Counted from the first letter of the stretch, positions 7,636 through 16,618 are shown. The stretch is DNA of 64,000 bases from Geobacillus thermocatenulatus (GCF_002217655.1 NZ_NEWK01000002.1:435164-499163), one strand, 5' to 3'. The notes: generated by a model from the sequence alone, not told the origin. Program-made: numbers and translations.

Positions 7636-8376
7636 TTACTTGCGGATGAATTGCTGCGTCCAAATATATCCATTTTCTTCAAAACCAACGCCGATATGCG
7701 TAAAGTTTTTGTTCAAAATGTTTGCCCGATGGCCTTCACTGTTCATCCACGCATTGACCACTTCTTGCGGGGTGCGTTGGCCTTTGGCAATGTTTTCCCC
7801 AGCAGCCGTGTACGAGATGCCGAATTTTTTCATCATCTCAAATGGAGAACCGTACGTCGGGCTGTTGTGCGAGAAATAGTTGTGAACCGCCATATCGCGC
7901 GATTTTTCGCGGGCGACTTTGCTGAGGGCCAAGTCCACTTGAAGCGGCGGCAAGCCGTATTTCGCCCGCTCTTTATTCGTCAGCTCCACGACTTGTTGCT
8001 CATAGGCGTTTAAGCCAGTTGCTTTTTGCGGCGCTGCTGTTGGGGCCGTCGCTGGCGTTTTCGCCGGTGCTTGCGTATTCACAGCCGGTTTCGTCGCTGG
8101 CTGTTTGACCGTTGCCGGGGCTTGCGGTTTCGCTGCCGCCGGTTGTTTTGCCGCTGGTTGCTGCACTGCCGGTTTTGCCGATTGGAACGAAACAAACGGG
8201 AAGTATTGTTTCAACCATTTCTCAAAATCTTGAATGTTTGTGCTTACATATTTTACTTGATACGCGTTCGCTGTCGGGCACGTCGTCCCTGCTGCTTCCG
8301 TTTTCGTTGTCGCGGCAAATGAAACGCCGACGAGCGCGACCGAAGCGGCGATGGTTGCTAACGTTTTTTTCTTCAT
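7636..8376 (-). CDS. Secreted CAP/SCP-domain protein (YkwD type)
   Basis: A 246-residue protein. Residues 1-28 are a signal peptide (MKKKTLATIAASVALVGVSF, cleavage near AEAA/GTT). Residues about 70-120 are a low-complexity linker of Pro, Ala, Lys and Thr. The C-terminal 125 residues are a CAP domain: NAYEQQVVELTNKERAKYGL, DMAVHNYFSHNSPTYG, AGENIAKGQRTPQEVVNAWM, SEGHRANILNKNFTHIGVGF. The His and Glu of the CAP pocket are kept (HNYFSH, GENIA, GHRANI). Bacillus homologues are exported, sporulation- or wall-associated proteins without an agreed activity. AAGGAGG lies 7 bp upstream. Confidence 0.9.
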   Translation of the reverse strand: MKKKTLATIAASVALVGVSFAATTKTEAAGTTCPTANAYQVKYVSTNIQDFEKWLKQYFPFVSFQSAKPAVQQPAAKQPAAAKPQAPATVKQPATKPAVNTQAPAKTPATAPTAAPQKATGLNAYEQQVVELTNKERAKYGLPPLQVDLALSKVAREKSRDMAVHNYFSHNSPTYGSPFEMMKKFGISYTAAGENIAKGQRTPQEVVNAWMNSEGHRANILNKNFTHIGVGFEENGYIWTQQFIRK

Positions 8377-8799
8377 CGGAATTCCTCCTTGTATCCTCTA
8401 TTTGAAAGTTTCAGAGATATTGCGTCCGTCAATCATGCCTACACGATGAGATTCGAAGAGGAACGATTTCGTTGTTCCCTTGCCTTCGCCCTCATTATAA
8501 CACGGGTTTTTTGTAATATTTTTGGGCTAAAATGGAAAAACACGCAGTCTGGCAACACCCGGAAAACAAAGCGCTAGTTTTCATTGCCAGTTCGCTTCCC
8601 ATCACGGCAGCTGCAACGATTGGAAGCAGCATCCTTTCACTAATTGCCGTTCCTTTTTCCCCTCTATTATTCTAGCCACCCACATTTTTCTAGGAAAAAG
8701 GGAGTTGACAGCCTCTTTTTTGAACCATTTCATTTAACATTGTTACAGCTGTGTTACAAAACAGATGATCATGTTTCTCCTGTTGTTTCAAACAGAAAA
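8377..8799. other. Intergenic region without a recognised gene
   Basis: A TATAAT -10-like hexamer on the minus strand (8494-8499) would give the CAP gene a leader of roughly 110 nt, which contains a small hairpin (GGAAC/GTTCC near 8460-8480). Nothing coding is supported in the remainder up to the hairpin at 8800. Confidence 0.4.
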
Positions 8800-8822
8800 A
8801 GCCGGGGTTGCAAGCCCCAGCT
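8800..8822 (-). terminator. Terminator after the 8835-9042 gene remnants
   Basis: AGCCGGGG (8800-8807) and CCCCAGCT (8815-8822) form an 8-bp stem with one G-T pair, followed by TTTTTC on the minus strand. It presumably ended the original operon downstream of the SIS-domain gene. Confidence 0.7.
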
Positions 8823-8834
8823 TTGATGACCATT

Positions 8835-8940
8835 TTATTCTTTATCAACGACAAGCACGGTTTGCACTTCGTTCGGCTTGACTTGAACAGTAAATCGTTG
8901 TTGTGCATCCATGGCCAACGGCGCAAGTGGTGTTTCATTT
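8835..8940 (-). pseudogene. C-terminal remnant of an unidentified protein
   Basis: The frame ending with TAA at 8835-8837 reads ETPLAPLAMDAQQRFTVQV then KPNEVQTVLVVDKE. Alternating strands ending in a 'P.EVQTVLV' pattern are common at the C-termini of sugar-acting hydrolases (for example the beta-sandwich of GH38-type enzymes). It has no start of its own and joins the RpiR fragment out of frame. A terminator follows directly. The reading as a real C-terminus is an inference. Confidence 0.45.
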
Positions 8941-9042
8941 AAGGTGGTGTGCCTCGCGGTGCTCCATCATATAGTCAACAATTTGGTCGTCCGTGTCGTT
9001 CAGCTTATCGGCATACAGCCGCACCCGTTCATCAAAACGCAT
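8935..9042 (-). pseudogene. Truncated RpiR/MurR-type regulator, N-terminus only
   Basis: ATG at 9042, with a GGGAGA site upstream, opens a 35-codon frame: MRFDERVRLYADKLNDTDDQ then IVDYMMEHRE. This matches the first helix of RpiR HTH domains ('LTxSExxIADYILxxxE'). After HRE the sequence diverges and stops at 8935, where an intact gene would continue for about 250 codons. RpiR regulators commonly sit beside SIS-domain sugar-phosphate genes, and the SIS gene is 86 bp upstream. Best read as the upstream half of a deletion scar. Confidence 0.55.
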
Positions 9043-9128
9043 CGGTCTCCATCTCCCACCGTCTCATCGTTTGCTACTATTTTAGCAAGAACGGATGGCG
9101 GTTGGCTATAGAGCGCCTCCTCGTATTG

Positions 9129-9878
9129 TTACGGCTGATGCCCCTCGACCAACACGGGAATGCGTGCTTTATATTTCTCCACCCATCGGCGGTTATGTTC
9201 GTCCGCCCCCTCGATGTTGCCGCTTAAAAAGACAGGCGGCTCAACTCCGTTTTCCGCCATAAGGGCAATGGCTTCCGAAAAAACCGCATTTAAAATCGCG
9301 CTGCCGATCACGGTCGAAGTAGGGGCAAATGGAACAGAAACGTTTGGGTGGGCTAAAATCGCATCACCTTTCACGGAGTGGTTGTCAATCACAAGATCGA
9401 CGACCTCATACAGCAACCGGCCGCTCTTATGCCGCGAGGGCTGGCTTTTGGAATATTCCAAGGACGTCACCGCAATGGTATAAGCGCCTTTTGCTTTCGC
9501 CGCCAGCGCCACATCAATGGGAACCGGATTGCGCCCCGATGTGGACAACACAAAAAATACGTCTTCAGGACGGATATCCTCATGATCGATAAAATGTTGT
9601 GCGAAATCATTCATTCTCTCCAACATGGACGACCGCATCGCTCCTTCGTGAAGCATGAGCGGCTCGACAAAGATCGGCTTCACCGGGACAAGTCCGCCCG
9701 CGCGGTAAAACACTTCCTCTGCTAAAATATGAGAATGGCCGCATCCGAATAGCTGAATGATTCCGCCGTTTTGAATCGCTTCGCTTATGGCGTGAGCGGC
9801 TTTTTTTAGATTGTCCTTTTCATGGTTTAAAACGAGTTCTAGACGTTCGTTGATTTTTTGGAAATATTGGTCGATCAT
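9129..9878 (-). CDS. SIS-domain sugar-phosphate binding protein (UPF0309 type)
   Basis: A 249-residue protein with one SIS domain: AISEAIQNGGIIQLFGCGHS near residue 30-50, a second phosphate-binding loop VFFVLSTSGRNPVPIDVALA near 105-125, and a C-terminal helix (VIGSAILNAVFSEAIALM). This is the layout of UPF0309/MurQ-like isomerase-fold proteins, which bind phosphosugars; the exact reaction cannot be assigned. It was probably the first gene of an operon whose following genes are now remnants (8835-9042). AAGGGG/AGGG precedes the ATG. Confidence 0.85.
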   Translation of the reverse strand: MIDQYFQKINERLELVLNHEKDNLKKAAHAISEAIQNGGIIQLFGCGHSHILAEEVFYRAGGLVPVKPIFVEPLMLHEGAMRSSMLERMNDFAQHFIDHEDIRPEDVFFVLSTSGRNPVPIDVALAAKAKGAYTIAVTSLEYSKSQPSRHKSGRLLYEVVDLVIDNHSVKGDAILAHPNVSVPFAPTSTVIGSAILNAVFSEAIALMAENGVEPPVFLSGNIEGADEHNRRWVEKYKARIPVLVEGHQP

Positions 9879-9972
9879 CGGCCCTTCGCCCCTTAAGCGC
9901 TTGATTTCCTATTCCTAAACTAGGTTTAGCCCGCCGCATCCACGGTTAGACCCGCTCCTGCAGCCAAAAAAA

Positions 9973-9998
9973 ACGGCTTCCCCTATAAAGGAAGCCGT
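9973..9998 (-). terminator. Terminator of the malic enzyme gene
   Basis: ACGGCTTCC (9973-9981) and GGAAGCCGT (9990-9998) form a 9-bp stem, followed by a run of T on the minus strand. Confidence 0.8.
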
Positions 9999-10024
9999 CC
10001 GTCGGTTCCATCGCATTCCTTGCT

Positions 10025-11461
10025 TTACTGCCCTGTATATCCGCCAACCGGGATATTGTCCTTCCGCGCCACCCCAGTGCGGTAAGCCGCTTCGACGACC
10101 GCTTGTCTGACGCGTTCGACGACTTTGCTGTTGAAGACGCTCGGGATGATGTATGTTTCGTTCAATTCATCCTCCGTCACGACAGAGGCAATCGCCTTCG
10201 CGGCAGCGAGCTTCATTTCCTCGTTAATTTCTCTCGCCCGGCAGTCAAGCGCCCCGCGGAAAATGCCCGGGAAGCAAAGGACGTTGTTGATTTGGTTCGG
10301 ATAGTCGGAACGCCCGGTCGCCATGACGCGCACGTACGGTTCGGCCAGCTCCGGATCAATTTCCGGAATCGGGTTGGCCATCGCAAACACGATCGGATCG
10401 CGCGCCATTTTTTTCACATCTTCCACTTTTAAAATGCCCGGAGCCGAAACGCCGATAAATACATCTGCGCCGGCGATGACATCGGACAAGCTTCCTTTCA
10501 GATTATCCGGGTTCGTGAGTTGCGCATACTCTTGCCAGTACGGATTTTCGTACGTTTCATCGCGGTGGATGGCGCCATGGCGGTCGACCCCGATAATGTT
10601 GCGCACGCCGGCCGCAAGCAAAATTTTCGTGCAGGCGATGCCGGCCGCACCGATGCCGGTTAAGACGACTTTAATGTCTTCGAGCTTTTTGTCAACGATT
10701 TTCAGCGCGTTAAGCAGTCCCGCCAAGAGCACGACCGCCGTGCCATGCTGGTCATCATGAAACACGGGAATATCCAGCTCTTCTTTCAGCCGCTTTTCAA
10801 TTTCAAAACAACGTGGGGCGGAAATGTCCTCCAGGTTAATGCCGCCAAACGCCGGGGCGATCGCTTTCACAATTTGAATGATTTCTTCCGTGTCTTTCGT
10901 ATCCAAACAAATCGGGAACGCGTCCACTCCGGCAAATTCCTTAAACAGCATCGCTTTCCCTTCCATGACTGGCATCGCCGCGTACGGACCGATGTCGCCA
11001 AGCCCAAGCACCGCCGTGCCGTCCGAGACAACGGCGACCGTATTCCGTTTAATCGTCAGCGAATACGCCTTGCGCGGATCTTCGGCAATCGCCGTGCAGA
11101 CGCGCGCCACGCCCGGCGTGTACACCCGCGACAAGTCGTCGCGTGTTTTCACTGGGATTTTTGAATTTGTTTCAATTTTCCCCCCGATGTGCATCAAAAA
11201 CGTGCGGTCGGAAACGTTCACAATTTTGACGCCGCGAATTTTTTTCAGCGCCTCAATGATCAAGTCGCACTGCTTCGTATCGAGGGCGCTGACGGTAATA
11301 TCGCGCACCGTGTGAACTTTGCTTGACGAAATGACGTCAATCCCGACAATGTCCCCGCCCGCTTTGCCAATCGCGGCGGCGATATCGCTGAATGAGACGA
11401 TATCTTTTTCGAACTGGAGACGAATCGTAATGTTCATGGCTGCCCCGCCTGGTAATGCCAT
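10025..11461 (-). CDS. NAD(P)-dependent malic enzyme with N-terminal ACT domain
   Basis: Oxidatively decarboxylates malate to pyruvate in the cytoplasm. Residues about 8-85 form an ACT-type regulatory domain (ITIRLQFEKDIVSFSDIAAA and RGVKIVNVSDRTFLMHIGGK). The catalytic part has SRVYTPGVARVC, NTVAVVSDGTAVLGLGDIG, VFHDDQHGTAVV, the Rossmann loop LTGIGAAGIACTKIL and FAMANPIPEIDP, typical of small (about 400-residue) bacterial malic enzymes. The ACT extension suggests amino-acid control of activity, which most Bacillus YtsJ-type enzymes lack. The ATG at 11461 follows AAGGAAGG by 10 bp; TTG at 11467 is an alternative start. Confidence 0.92.
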   Translation of the reverse strand: MALPGGAAMNITIRLQFEKDIVSFSDIAAAIGKAGGDIVGIDVISSSKVHTVRDITVSALDTKQCDLIIEALKKIRGVKIVNVSDRTFLMHIGGKIETNSKIPVKTRDDLSRVYTPGVARVCTAIAEDPRKAYSLTIKRNTVAVVSDGTAVLGLGDIGPYAAMPVMEGKAMLFKEFAGVDAFPICLDTKDTEEIIQIVKAIAPAFGGINLEDISAPRCFEIEKRLKEELDIPVFHDDQHGTAVVLLAGLLNALKIVDKKLEDIKVVLTGIGAAGIACTKILLAAGVRNIIGVDRHGAIHRDETYENPYWQEYAQLTNPDNLKGSLSDVIAGADVFIGVSAPGILKVEDVKKMARDPIVFAMANPIPEIDPELAEPYVRVMATGRSDYPNQINNVLCFPGIFRGALDCRAREINEEMKLAAAKAIASVVTEDELNETYIIPSVFNSKVVERVRQAVVEAAYRTGVARKDNIPVGGYTGQ

Positions 11462-11522
11462 AACCAATCGTCCTTCCTTTTCTCTATTTTTGTTTAAATC
11501 AGTAAATCATCTTACGGTACAA

Positions 11523-11551
11523 ATGTTATCCTATGAACCGGAAAAAGACAA
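11523..11551 (-). promoter_or_regulatory. Putative sigma-A promoter of the malic enzyme gene
   Basis: TTGTCT (11546-11551) and TAACAT (11523-11528) on the minus strand are 17 bp apart, about 60 bp upstream of the start. The remaining roughly 300-bp gap to 11764 shows no gene. Confidence 0.45.
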
Positions 11552-11763
11552 CCCTTATTGTACATGCCCCTTTCTGCAGACGCACGCACCTTTCCGCCGA
11601 ACGCGAAACGGCATGCGTCTTGAGCGGCCGCATCATTCTTCCCGCCGTTCATGTTCCGCTGTGGGCAAAACAGCAACAGGGGTGGCTGACGGCAGAAAAA
11701 CAACATGCAAGAAGGAAATCAGAGCAACAATGAAGTAAACGTAAAAGACAGGAGCGAAAAAGA

Positions 11764-12018
11764 ATGAGAGAAAAGCTGTTTCTCGTGCTGGCCAACTTGT
11801 TTTGGGCCGGCCATTACGTCATCGGGAAGTCAATCATTGCGGAAACGGGCCCGTTTTGGCTGACGTTGATCCGTTGGTGCGTCGCTTTTATCGTGTTAGC
11901 GCCCATATCGTACTGGCTTGAGCGGCCGCGCTACCAAGACATCATACAAGTGACAATCTGTTTCTGTAGGCTGGGCCGCTCGCCCGGCTTCCTTCTGTTG
12001 CATCGGCTGGCGGCATGA
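11764..12018 (+). pseudogene. Truncated EamA/DMT-family transporter
   Basis: An AGGAGC site precedes ATG at 11764. The first 62 residues are a convincing EamA N-terminus: LFLVLANLFWAGHYVIGKSI, TGPFWLTLIRWCVAFIVLAP, YWLERPRYQDIIQ. The frame then runs 22 codons of unrelated sequence to a stop at 12018. Intact EamA transporters have about 300 residues and ten helices, so nine tenths of the domain is missing. None of the three frames after 11950 looks like an EamA C-terminus, so this is a deletion rather than a frameshift. Confidence 0.7.
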
Positions 12019-12161
12019 TGGAAAAACGCCCCTCGTTCCCGTCGAAATCGTTTGCTGCCATTACATTAATAAAAAAACGAAGTGAACCAGCACACTGTCA
12101 CCGTTTTTCACCATCCAACCAGACACGAACGTTGCCGCTCACATCATGTTCTTTTCACAAA

Positions 12162-12194
12162 AAGCGGTTTTCCCCGTTTGGAGGAAAACCGCTT
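12162..12194 (-). terminator. Terminator of the DJ-1/PfpI gene
   Basis: AAGCGGTTTTCC (12162-12173) pairs perfectly with GGAAAACCGCTT (12183-12194), followed by TTTG on the minus strand, 9 bp after the stop. Confidence 0.8.
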
Positions 12195-12202
12195 CGGTTC
12201 CG

Positions 12203-12754
12203 CTATTGAAGCAAGCGGAGAAATTCACGCATAAACGCCGGCAAATCCGGCCACGCATGGGCGGAGACAAGGTTGCCGTCAACGTGGACTGTATGGTCAG
12301 ACACATACGTTGCTCCGAGCGCTTCGACACCGGGTTTGCAAGCAATATACGCTGTCAAGCTGCGTCCTTTCAACAAATCCGGCATCGTTTCAAAAATGAG
12401 AGAGGCGTGGCAAATCGCGGCGATCGGCTTATTCGCCTCAAAGAAATGGCGAACGATGCGTTGCACGTTCTCATCAAGGCGAATGTACTCCGGAGCGCGC
12501 CCACCCGGAATGACCAATCCGTCGTATTGCGCCGGATCGACTTCGGCGAACGACGCATGGGCGTCGATCAAATATCCTTGCTTTTCCACGTACGTATCCC
12601 AGTCGGCAAAATCGTGAACGACCGTATGCAGTTTCTTTTTCTTCGGCGCGGCAATCGTCGCTTCATAACCTTCTTCAAGCAAGCGGTAATACGGATAGTA
12701 TACTTCAAGCGCCTCAACAGCATCACCCGTAATGATCAGCACTTTTTTGCTCAT
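12203..12754 (-). CDS. DJ-1/PfpI superfamily protein
   Basis: A 183-residue single-domain protein. KKVLIITGDAVEALEVYYPY opens the flavodoxin-like fold and carries the early Glu of the family; YDGLVIPGGRAPEYIR and KPIAAICHASLIFE give the nucleophile elbow with Cys about 115; HVDGNLVSAHAWPDLPAFM ends the domain. Relatives include protein deglycase/Hsp31-like and PfpI-type proteins; the specific activity is not decided by sequence. AAGGAGG precedes the ATG by 9 bp. It is divergent from the sirtuin gene. Confidence 0.88.
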   Translation of the reverse strand: MSKKVLIITGDAVEALEVYYPYYRLLEEGYEATIAAPKKKKLHTVVHDFADWDTYVEKQGYLIDAHASFAEVDPAQYDGLVIPGGRAPEYIRLDENVQRIVRHFFEANKPIAAICHASLIFETMPDLLKGRSLTAYIACKPGVEALGATYVSDHTVHVDGNLVSAHAWPDLPAFMREFLRLLQ

Positions 12755-12900
12755 GGATTCCCGCCTCCTTGTCCATTTTTTTCTTTCATTTCTATCATAC
12801 TGGAAATGAGTGAAAAGGAAAAGTAAAATGATTGGTGGAAAGAGATGAAGCAGCGGAAATGAGAGTCGCTATGGTTGCGACAGTTAAGGAGGGAAACGAA

Positions 12901-13629
12901 ATGACCATCACCTCATGGCTGGCCGCCTCGCGCCGAACTGTCGTGCTCACAGGCGCCGGCATGTCAACGGAAAGCGGGCTGCCCGATTTCCGTTCGCCGC
13001 GCACCGGGCTGTGGGCGCGTTTCAATCCGAGTGAACTCGCCACCATCGATGCATTGCATCATCGCCGTGAATCGTTCGTCGAGTTTTACCAATATCGCAT
13101 TCGCACGCTGCAACAGTGCCAGCCGCACGACGGACACCGCTTGTTGGCCGATTGGGAACGGCGCGGGATCGTGCAGACGATTGTAACGCAAAATGTCGAT
13201 GGCTTTCATCAAGAAGCGGGAAGCCGACGCGTCATTGAACTTCACGGCTCGCTCCGCACCGTCCATTGTCAGCGGTGCGGGCAAGCAAAGCCAAGCTTTG
13301 TCTATTTGCACGGTGTGTTGACGTGCGAATGCGGCGGAGTTTTGCGCCCGTCGGTTGTGTTGTTTGGCGAGCCATTGCCGGAGAAAGCCATCACGGAAGC
13401 ATGGGAGGCTGCCCAACAGGCTGATCTATTCCTCGTGCTTGGCTCCTCCCTGCAAGTGTCGCCGGCCAACCAGCTGCCGTTTGTCGCCAAACGAAACGGT
13501 GCGAAGCTTGTCATCATCAATTGGGAGCCGACTGACTTGGACGATCTCGCCGACGCTGTCATTCACGGCCGGAAAATCGGCCAAGTGCTGACCGAGCTCA
13601 ATGAGCAATTGGCGGAGGTGGATCCATGA
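12901..13629 (+). CDS. srtN: NAD-dependent protein deacetylase (sirtuin)
   Basis: A 242-residue Sir2 family enzyme that removes acyl groups from lysines using NAD. The motifs are in order: VVLTGAGMSTESGLPDFRS (NAD site, residues about 15-33), TQNVDGFHQEAGSRRVIELH (catalytic His), the zinc ribbon with CQRCG and CECGG, VVLFGEPLP, VLGSSLQVSPAN and VIINWEPTDLD. AAGGAGG precedes ATG at 12901 by 7 bp. The stop overlaps the start of the fructosamine kinase gene (ATGA), so the pair is coupled; sirtuin and ketosamine kinase could both deal with protein lysine modification, but that link is inference. Confidence 0.93.
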   Translation: MTITSWLAASRRTVVLTGAGMSTESGLPDFRSPRTGLWARFNPSELATIDALHHRRESFVEFYQYRIRTLQQCQPHDGHRLLADWERRGIVQTIVTQNVDGFHQEAGSRRVIELHGSLRTVHCQRCGQAKPSFVYLHGVLTCECGGVLRPSVVLFGEPLPEKAITEAWEAAQQADLFLVLGSSLQVSPANQLPFVAKRNGAKLVIINWEPTDLDDLADAVIHGRKIGQVLTELNEQLAEVDP

Positions 13630-14498
13630 CCAAAGAAACGATGTTGCAAATGGCGCTCGAATCGATCGGCGATCACTCCCGCATCCGCCATTGGCGCCGC
13701 GTCTCAGGCGGGGACATCAATGACGCCTATCGCGTCCAAAGCGGCAAGCAAACGTACTTTATCAAAATGCAGCACTTCCCGCCGGCCGATTTTTTCGCCG
13801 CTGAACAAACGGGATTGGAGCTGATCCGACAAACGGGCGCCATCCGTGTTCCGCGCGTCTTTGGCTCTGGTGAAGCGAACGGCTGGGGCTGGCTCGTCTT
13901 GGAATGGGTCGAAGGAACGGAAACGGCGCAGACGGCCGAACAGCTCGGACACGGCCTTGCCCGCCTCCATCAATGCCGCGGCCCGGCGTTTGGCCTTGAC
14001 CGCGATACGTACATCGGGACGCTGCCGCAGCGCAACGGCTGGTACGGCCGCTGGCCCGACTATTACCGCGACGCCCGCCTTAGACCACAAATGACGCGGG
14101 CGGCGGAGAGAGGCCTCCTGCCCGCCAAGCGGCACAAACGTCTCGAATGGCTGCTCGAGCGGCTTGACCAATGGCTTCCGGATGACTGTTTCCCGTCGCT
14201 GTTGCACGGCGATTTATGGAGCGGCAACTGGATTCCGGGGCCAGACGGAGTGCCGTATTTGATCGATCCGTCTGTTTTATATGGCCATCATGAGTTTGAG
14301 ATCGCGTTTACCGAGCTGTTTGGCGGCTTTCCGCTCCGGTTTTATGAAAGCTATCGCGAGCTTATGCCGCTCTCGGCTGATTATCATGACCGAAAACCAC
14401 TCTACCAGCTGTTTTACTTGCTCGTTCATCTCAATTTATTCGGCGAAATATACGGCAACGCGGTCGACCGCGTGTTAGAACGGTATGCTGGGGAGTAG
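13626..14498 (+). CDS. Fructosamine/ketosamine-3-kinase family protein
   Basis: A 290-residue kinase-fold protein. SGGDINDAYRVQSGKQTYFI is the nucleotide-loop region, EQTGLELIRQTGAIRVPRVF and GWGWLVLEWVEGTETA follow, LLHGDLWSGNWIPG is the catalytic loop (HGDLWSGN) and YLIDPSVLYGHHEFEIAFTE the metal-binding motif. Family enzymes phosphorylate sugar-amine adducts on proteins or small molecules and so help undo glycation. Translation is coupled to the sirtuin gene through a 4-bp overlap. It is convergent with the gene at 14525 with only 26 bp between stops. Confidence 0.88.
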   Translation: MTKETMLQMALESIGDHSRIRHWRRVSGGDINDAYRVQSGKQTYFIKMQHFPPADFFAAEQTGLELIRQTGAIRVPRVFGSGEANGWGWLVLEWVEGTETAQTAEQLGHGLARLHQCRGPAFGLDRDTYIGTLPQRNGWYGRWPDYYRDARLRPQMTRAAERGLLPAKRHKRLEWLLERLDQWLPDDCFPSLLHGDLWSGNWIPGPDGVPYLIDPSVLYGHHEFEIAFTELFGGFPLRFYESYRELMPLSADYHDRKPLYQLFYLLVHLNLFGEIYGNAVDRVLERYAGE

Positions 14499-14524
14499 TT
14501 TCTCCTGCTTTCCCCGCGCCATCT

Positions 14525-16618
14525 TTATTCAGCACGGATCGCTTCGAGCAGCGCATCCCCGCTTTCGCTCACGCGCACATAGGCAAACCGAACATTCTCT
14601 TGCCGTGTCATCCCCGTTTTTTCCGGAATGAAATACGATTCAATGCCATACACGACTTGCGGGCCGTGGAACGTGCCGGTGATGATCACATCCCCAGGCT
14701 GCGGCGTGTATCCCGGCCTTTTGTTTCCATTCACCATATATACGCCAGCCAAACGATGCACCCCATCCGCTCCTTTTCGCAGCCCAACTTGCACCCGTCC
14801 GCTTCCATCAAGCGACGGAATGGTGGAAATATCGTACCGAAGCTGAATATAATCCCCTTGCAGCATGGAACGCGGATCCACCGGCTCAAGTTCCAACTTT
14901 ACGACATCACCATATCGCAGCAATCGCTCTTTTTGCCACACGGTATAACCTAAAAATGAAAATTGAGCGATCACGACTATGAGCGTCCACAATGAAACGC
15001 GCCGCCCCCAGCGCACTCCCTTAGCCCATGTGAAGCCATTCCGTTTCTCGAGCCACAATGTCCATGCAAGCAACGCCACGCCTGCCGCCAGCAAGCTGAT
15101 CGATTTATGAAGCAAATTCCAGGCGAACTCGTAATATTTCAGCACGAGATAAAGCGCCGTGTACACCCAAGCGGTCTTCCGCTCCAGTTGCCGACCGCGG
15201 AAAAGAAAGAAGGCAAGCGCCAAGACCATGACGATATTCAACGCCACGTACAGTCCATCAGCCGCAAATACATCGGCGCTCGTCGCGATCCCAAGCGCTC
15301 CGAACGCCAAGACAAGCGGAGTGAGAAACGGCGTTCCGCGAAAGCGGCCATACGCATACAACCCGCCGTTGACCAAAGCCAAGGTGAGCAACACCGTCCG
15401 GCCGTCATCCATCGCCGAACTTAAGGCGATCCCGAAATAGACCGTCAGCGCCGCCGTCGTCAACCGGCGCACTCCGCTGTCTGATGCCCGGATGACGCCA
15501 ATCGCAAGCCCAATGGCATAGAGGAACAGAGCCAGCCGCGAGACCTCCCCCGCCATCGCCACCCCGAGCCCATAACCAACAGCCAGCAGAGTATAACGAA
15601 CGACCGCATTCCAATGCCGGCCCAATGAGGCGGGAACGACAAATCCAAAGATGGAAATGAAAAAGAGCATGTAAGGCGACCATGACTCTGTCCAAAGAAA
15701 ATACAAGCCAAGCAGACTTTGTATGGCCAACGCGGAAGCCGCAAGTGTGACAATCGCCTGAAACGCCGCCAAAAACCATTTCCCGGCTTTCGTCTTTGCT
15801 GAAAACAGCCCCGTGCGCCGCAATAACACAACGCCCCCGTACAACACGGCAACAGCCGCCACGAGCCCAATGAGAAGCAACCATGTTCCATAATGATCAG
15901 CGAGCAAGCGAATGTATTGAATGAACAAAAACAGTCCAGCAAACAAACTCGTCAACAACACATACAACCGCTGCTTGGCGATGACAAGAAAATAATAAAG
16001 CAACACAGCGAGCAACACGGCATACACGTATGGCCACCATGCGTCGCGCCCATAGGAAAACCCGGTTATGTCCATCACAAGCAGCCAACCTTGCATGGCT
16101 AGGTAAACCAAGCAAGCGATGAGCGGTGTCCGAACGAAAATAAAAAGAACACCGTTTATGATCACGAATAACGACAGCACGCCAAACGAAGACCATTCCG
16201 TCCACTCAATCCGATAAGCGGACGGAAAATAATAAAACCAGCACGCAAGCTGCAGCAGCCCAATCGCGATCACGGAAAGCACCCGTTCTTTTGTCAACAG
16301 CGCCAACAAAGCGGTTGGCGCAAGCCAGACAAGAAACAGCCAATAACTGTCCGCATGCGAGTTGTAAATTTGGCCGAGCAGCGCCAACGCAATGCCAAAT
16401 GACAACACTCCGCTGATCAACATCCAACGCCCTAAGAAACGACGGCGGCCCCAAAGCGCCGCGCTTGCGATGTAAAACGCCGCCATCATGCCGATGCTGA
16501 TTCCGACTTTCACCTCTCGCCCCATCTCCGGCCAATTGGCGGCAAAAAAATACACCATCCCGGCAATCATGCACAAAAACGCCAACGCATACCCCGTTTT
16601 CACGACGCGGACCGCCAT
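14525..16618 (-). CDS. DUF2157 / GDYxxLxY-type polytopic membrane protein
   Basis: A 697-residue protein with about sixteen hydrophobic helices over the first 560 residues, beginning with the DUF2157-like VYFFAANWPEMGREVKVGIS block. The C-terminal 130 residues are soluble and carry GDYIQLRYDIS, the eponymous motif of GDYxxLxY proteins, then a beta-rich segment. Related proteins occur as DUF2157-DUF4401-GDYxxLxY fusions or neighbours of unknown function. AGGGGAGG precedes the ATG. Transcribed as a single gene. Confidence 0.8.
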   Translation of the reverse strand: MAVRVVKTGYALAFLCMIAGMVYFFAANWPEMGREVKVGISIGMMAAFYIASAALWGRRRFLGRWMLISGVLSFGIALALLGQIYNSHADSYWLFLVWLAPTALLALLTKERVLSVIAIGLLQLACWFYYFPSAYRIEWTEWSSFGVLSLFVIINGVLFIFVRTPLIACLVYLAMQGWLLVMDITGFSYGRDAWWPYVYAVLLAVLLYYFLVIAKQRLYVLLTSLFAGLFLFIQYIRLLADHYGTWLLLIGLVAAVAVLYGGVVLLRRTGLFSAKTKAGKWFLAAFQAIVTLAASALAIQSLLGLYFLWTESWSPYMLFFISIFGFVVPASLGRHWNAVVRYTLLAVGYGLGVAMAGEVSRLALFLYAIGLAIGVIRASDSGVRRLTTAALTVYFGIALSSAMDDGRTVLLTLALVNGGLYAYGRFRGTPFLTPLVLAFGALGIATSADVFAADGLYVALNIVMVLALAFFLFRGRQLERKTAWVYTALYLVLKYYEFAWNLLHKSISLLAAGVALLAWTLWLEKRNGFTWAKGVRWGRRVSLWTLIVVIAQFSFLGYTVWQKERLLRYGDVVKLELEPVDPRSMLQGDYIQLRYDISTIPSLDGSGRVQVGLRKGADGVHRLAGVYMVNGNKRPGYTPQPGDVIITGTFHGPQVVYGIESYFIPEKTGMTRQENVRFAYVRVSESGDALLEAIRAE

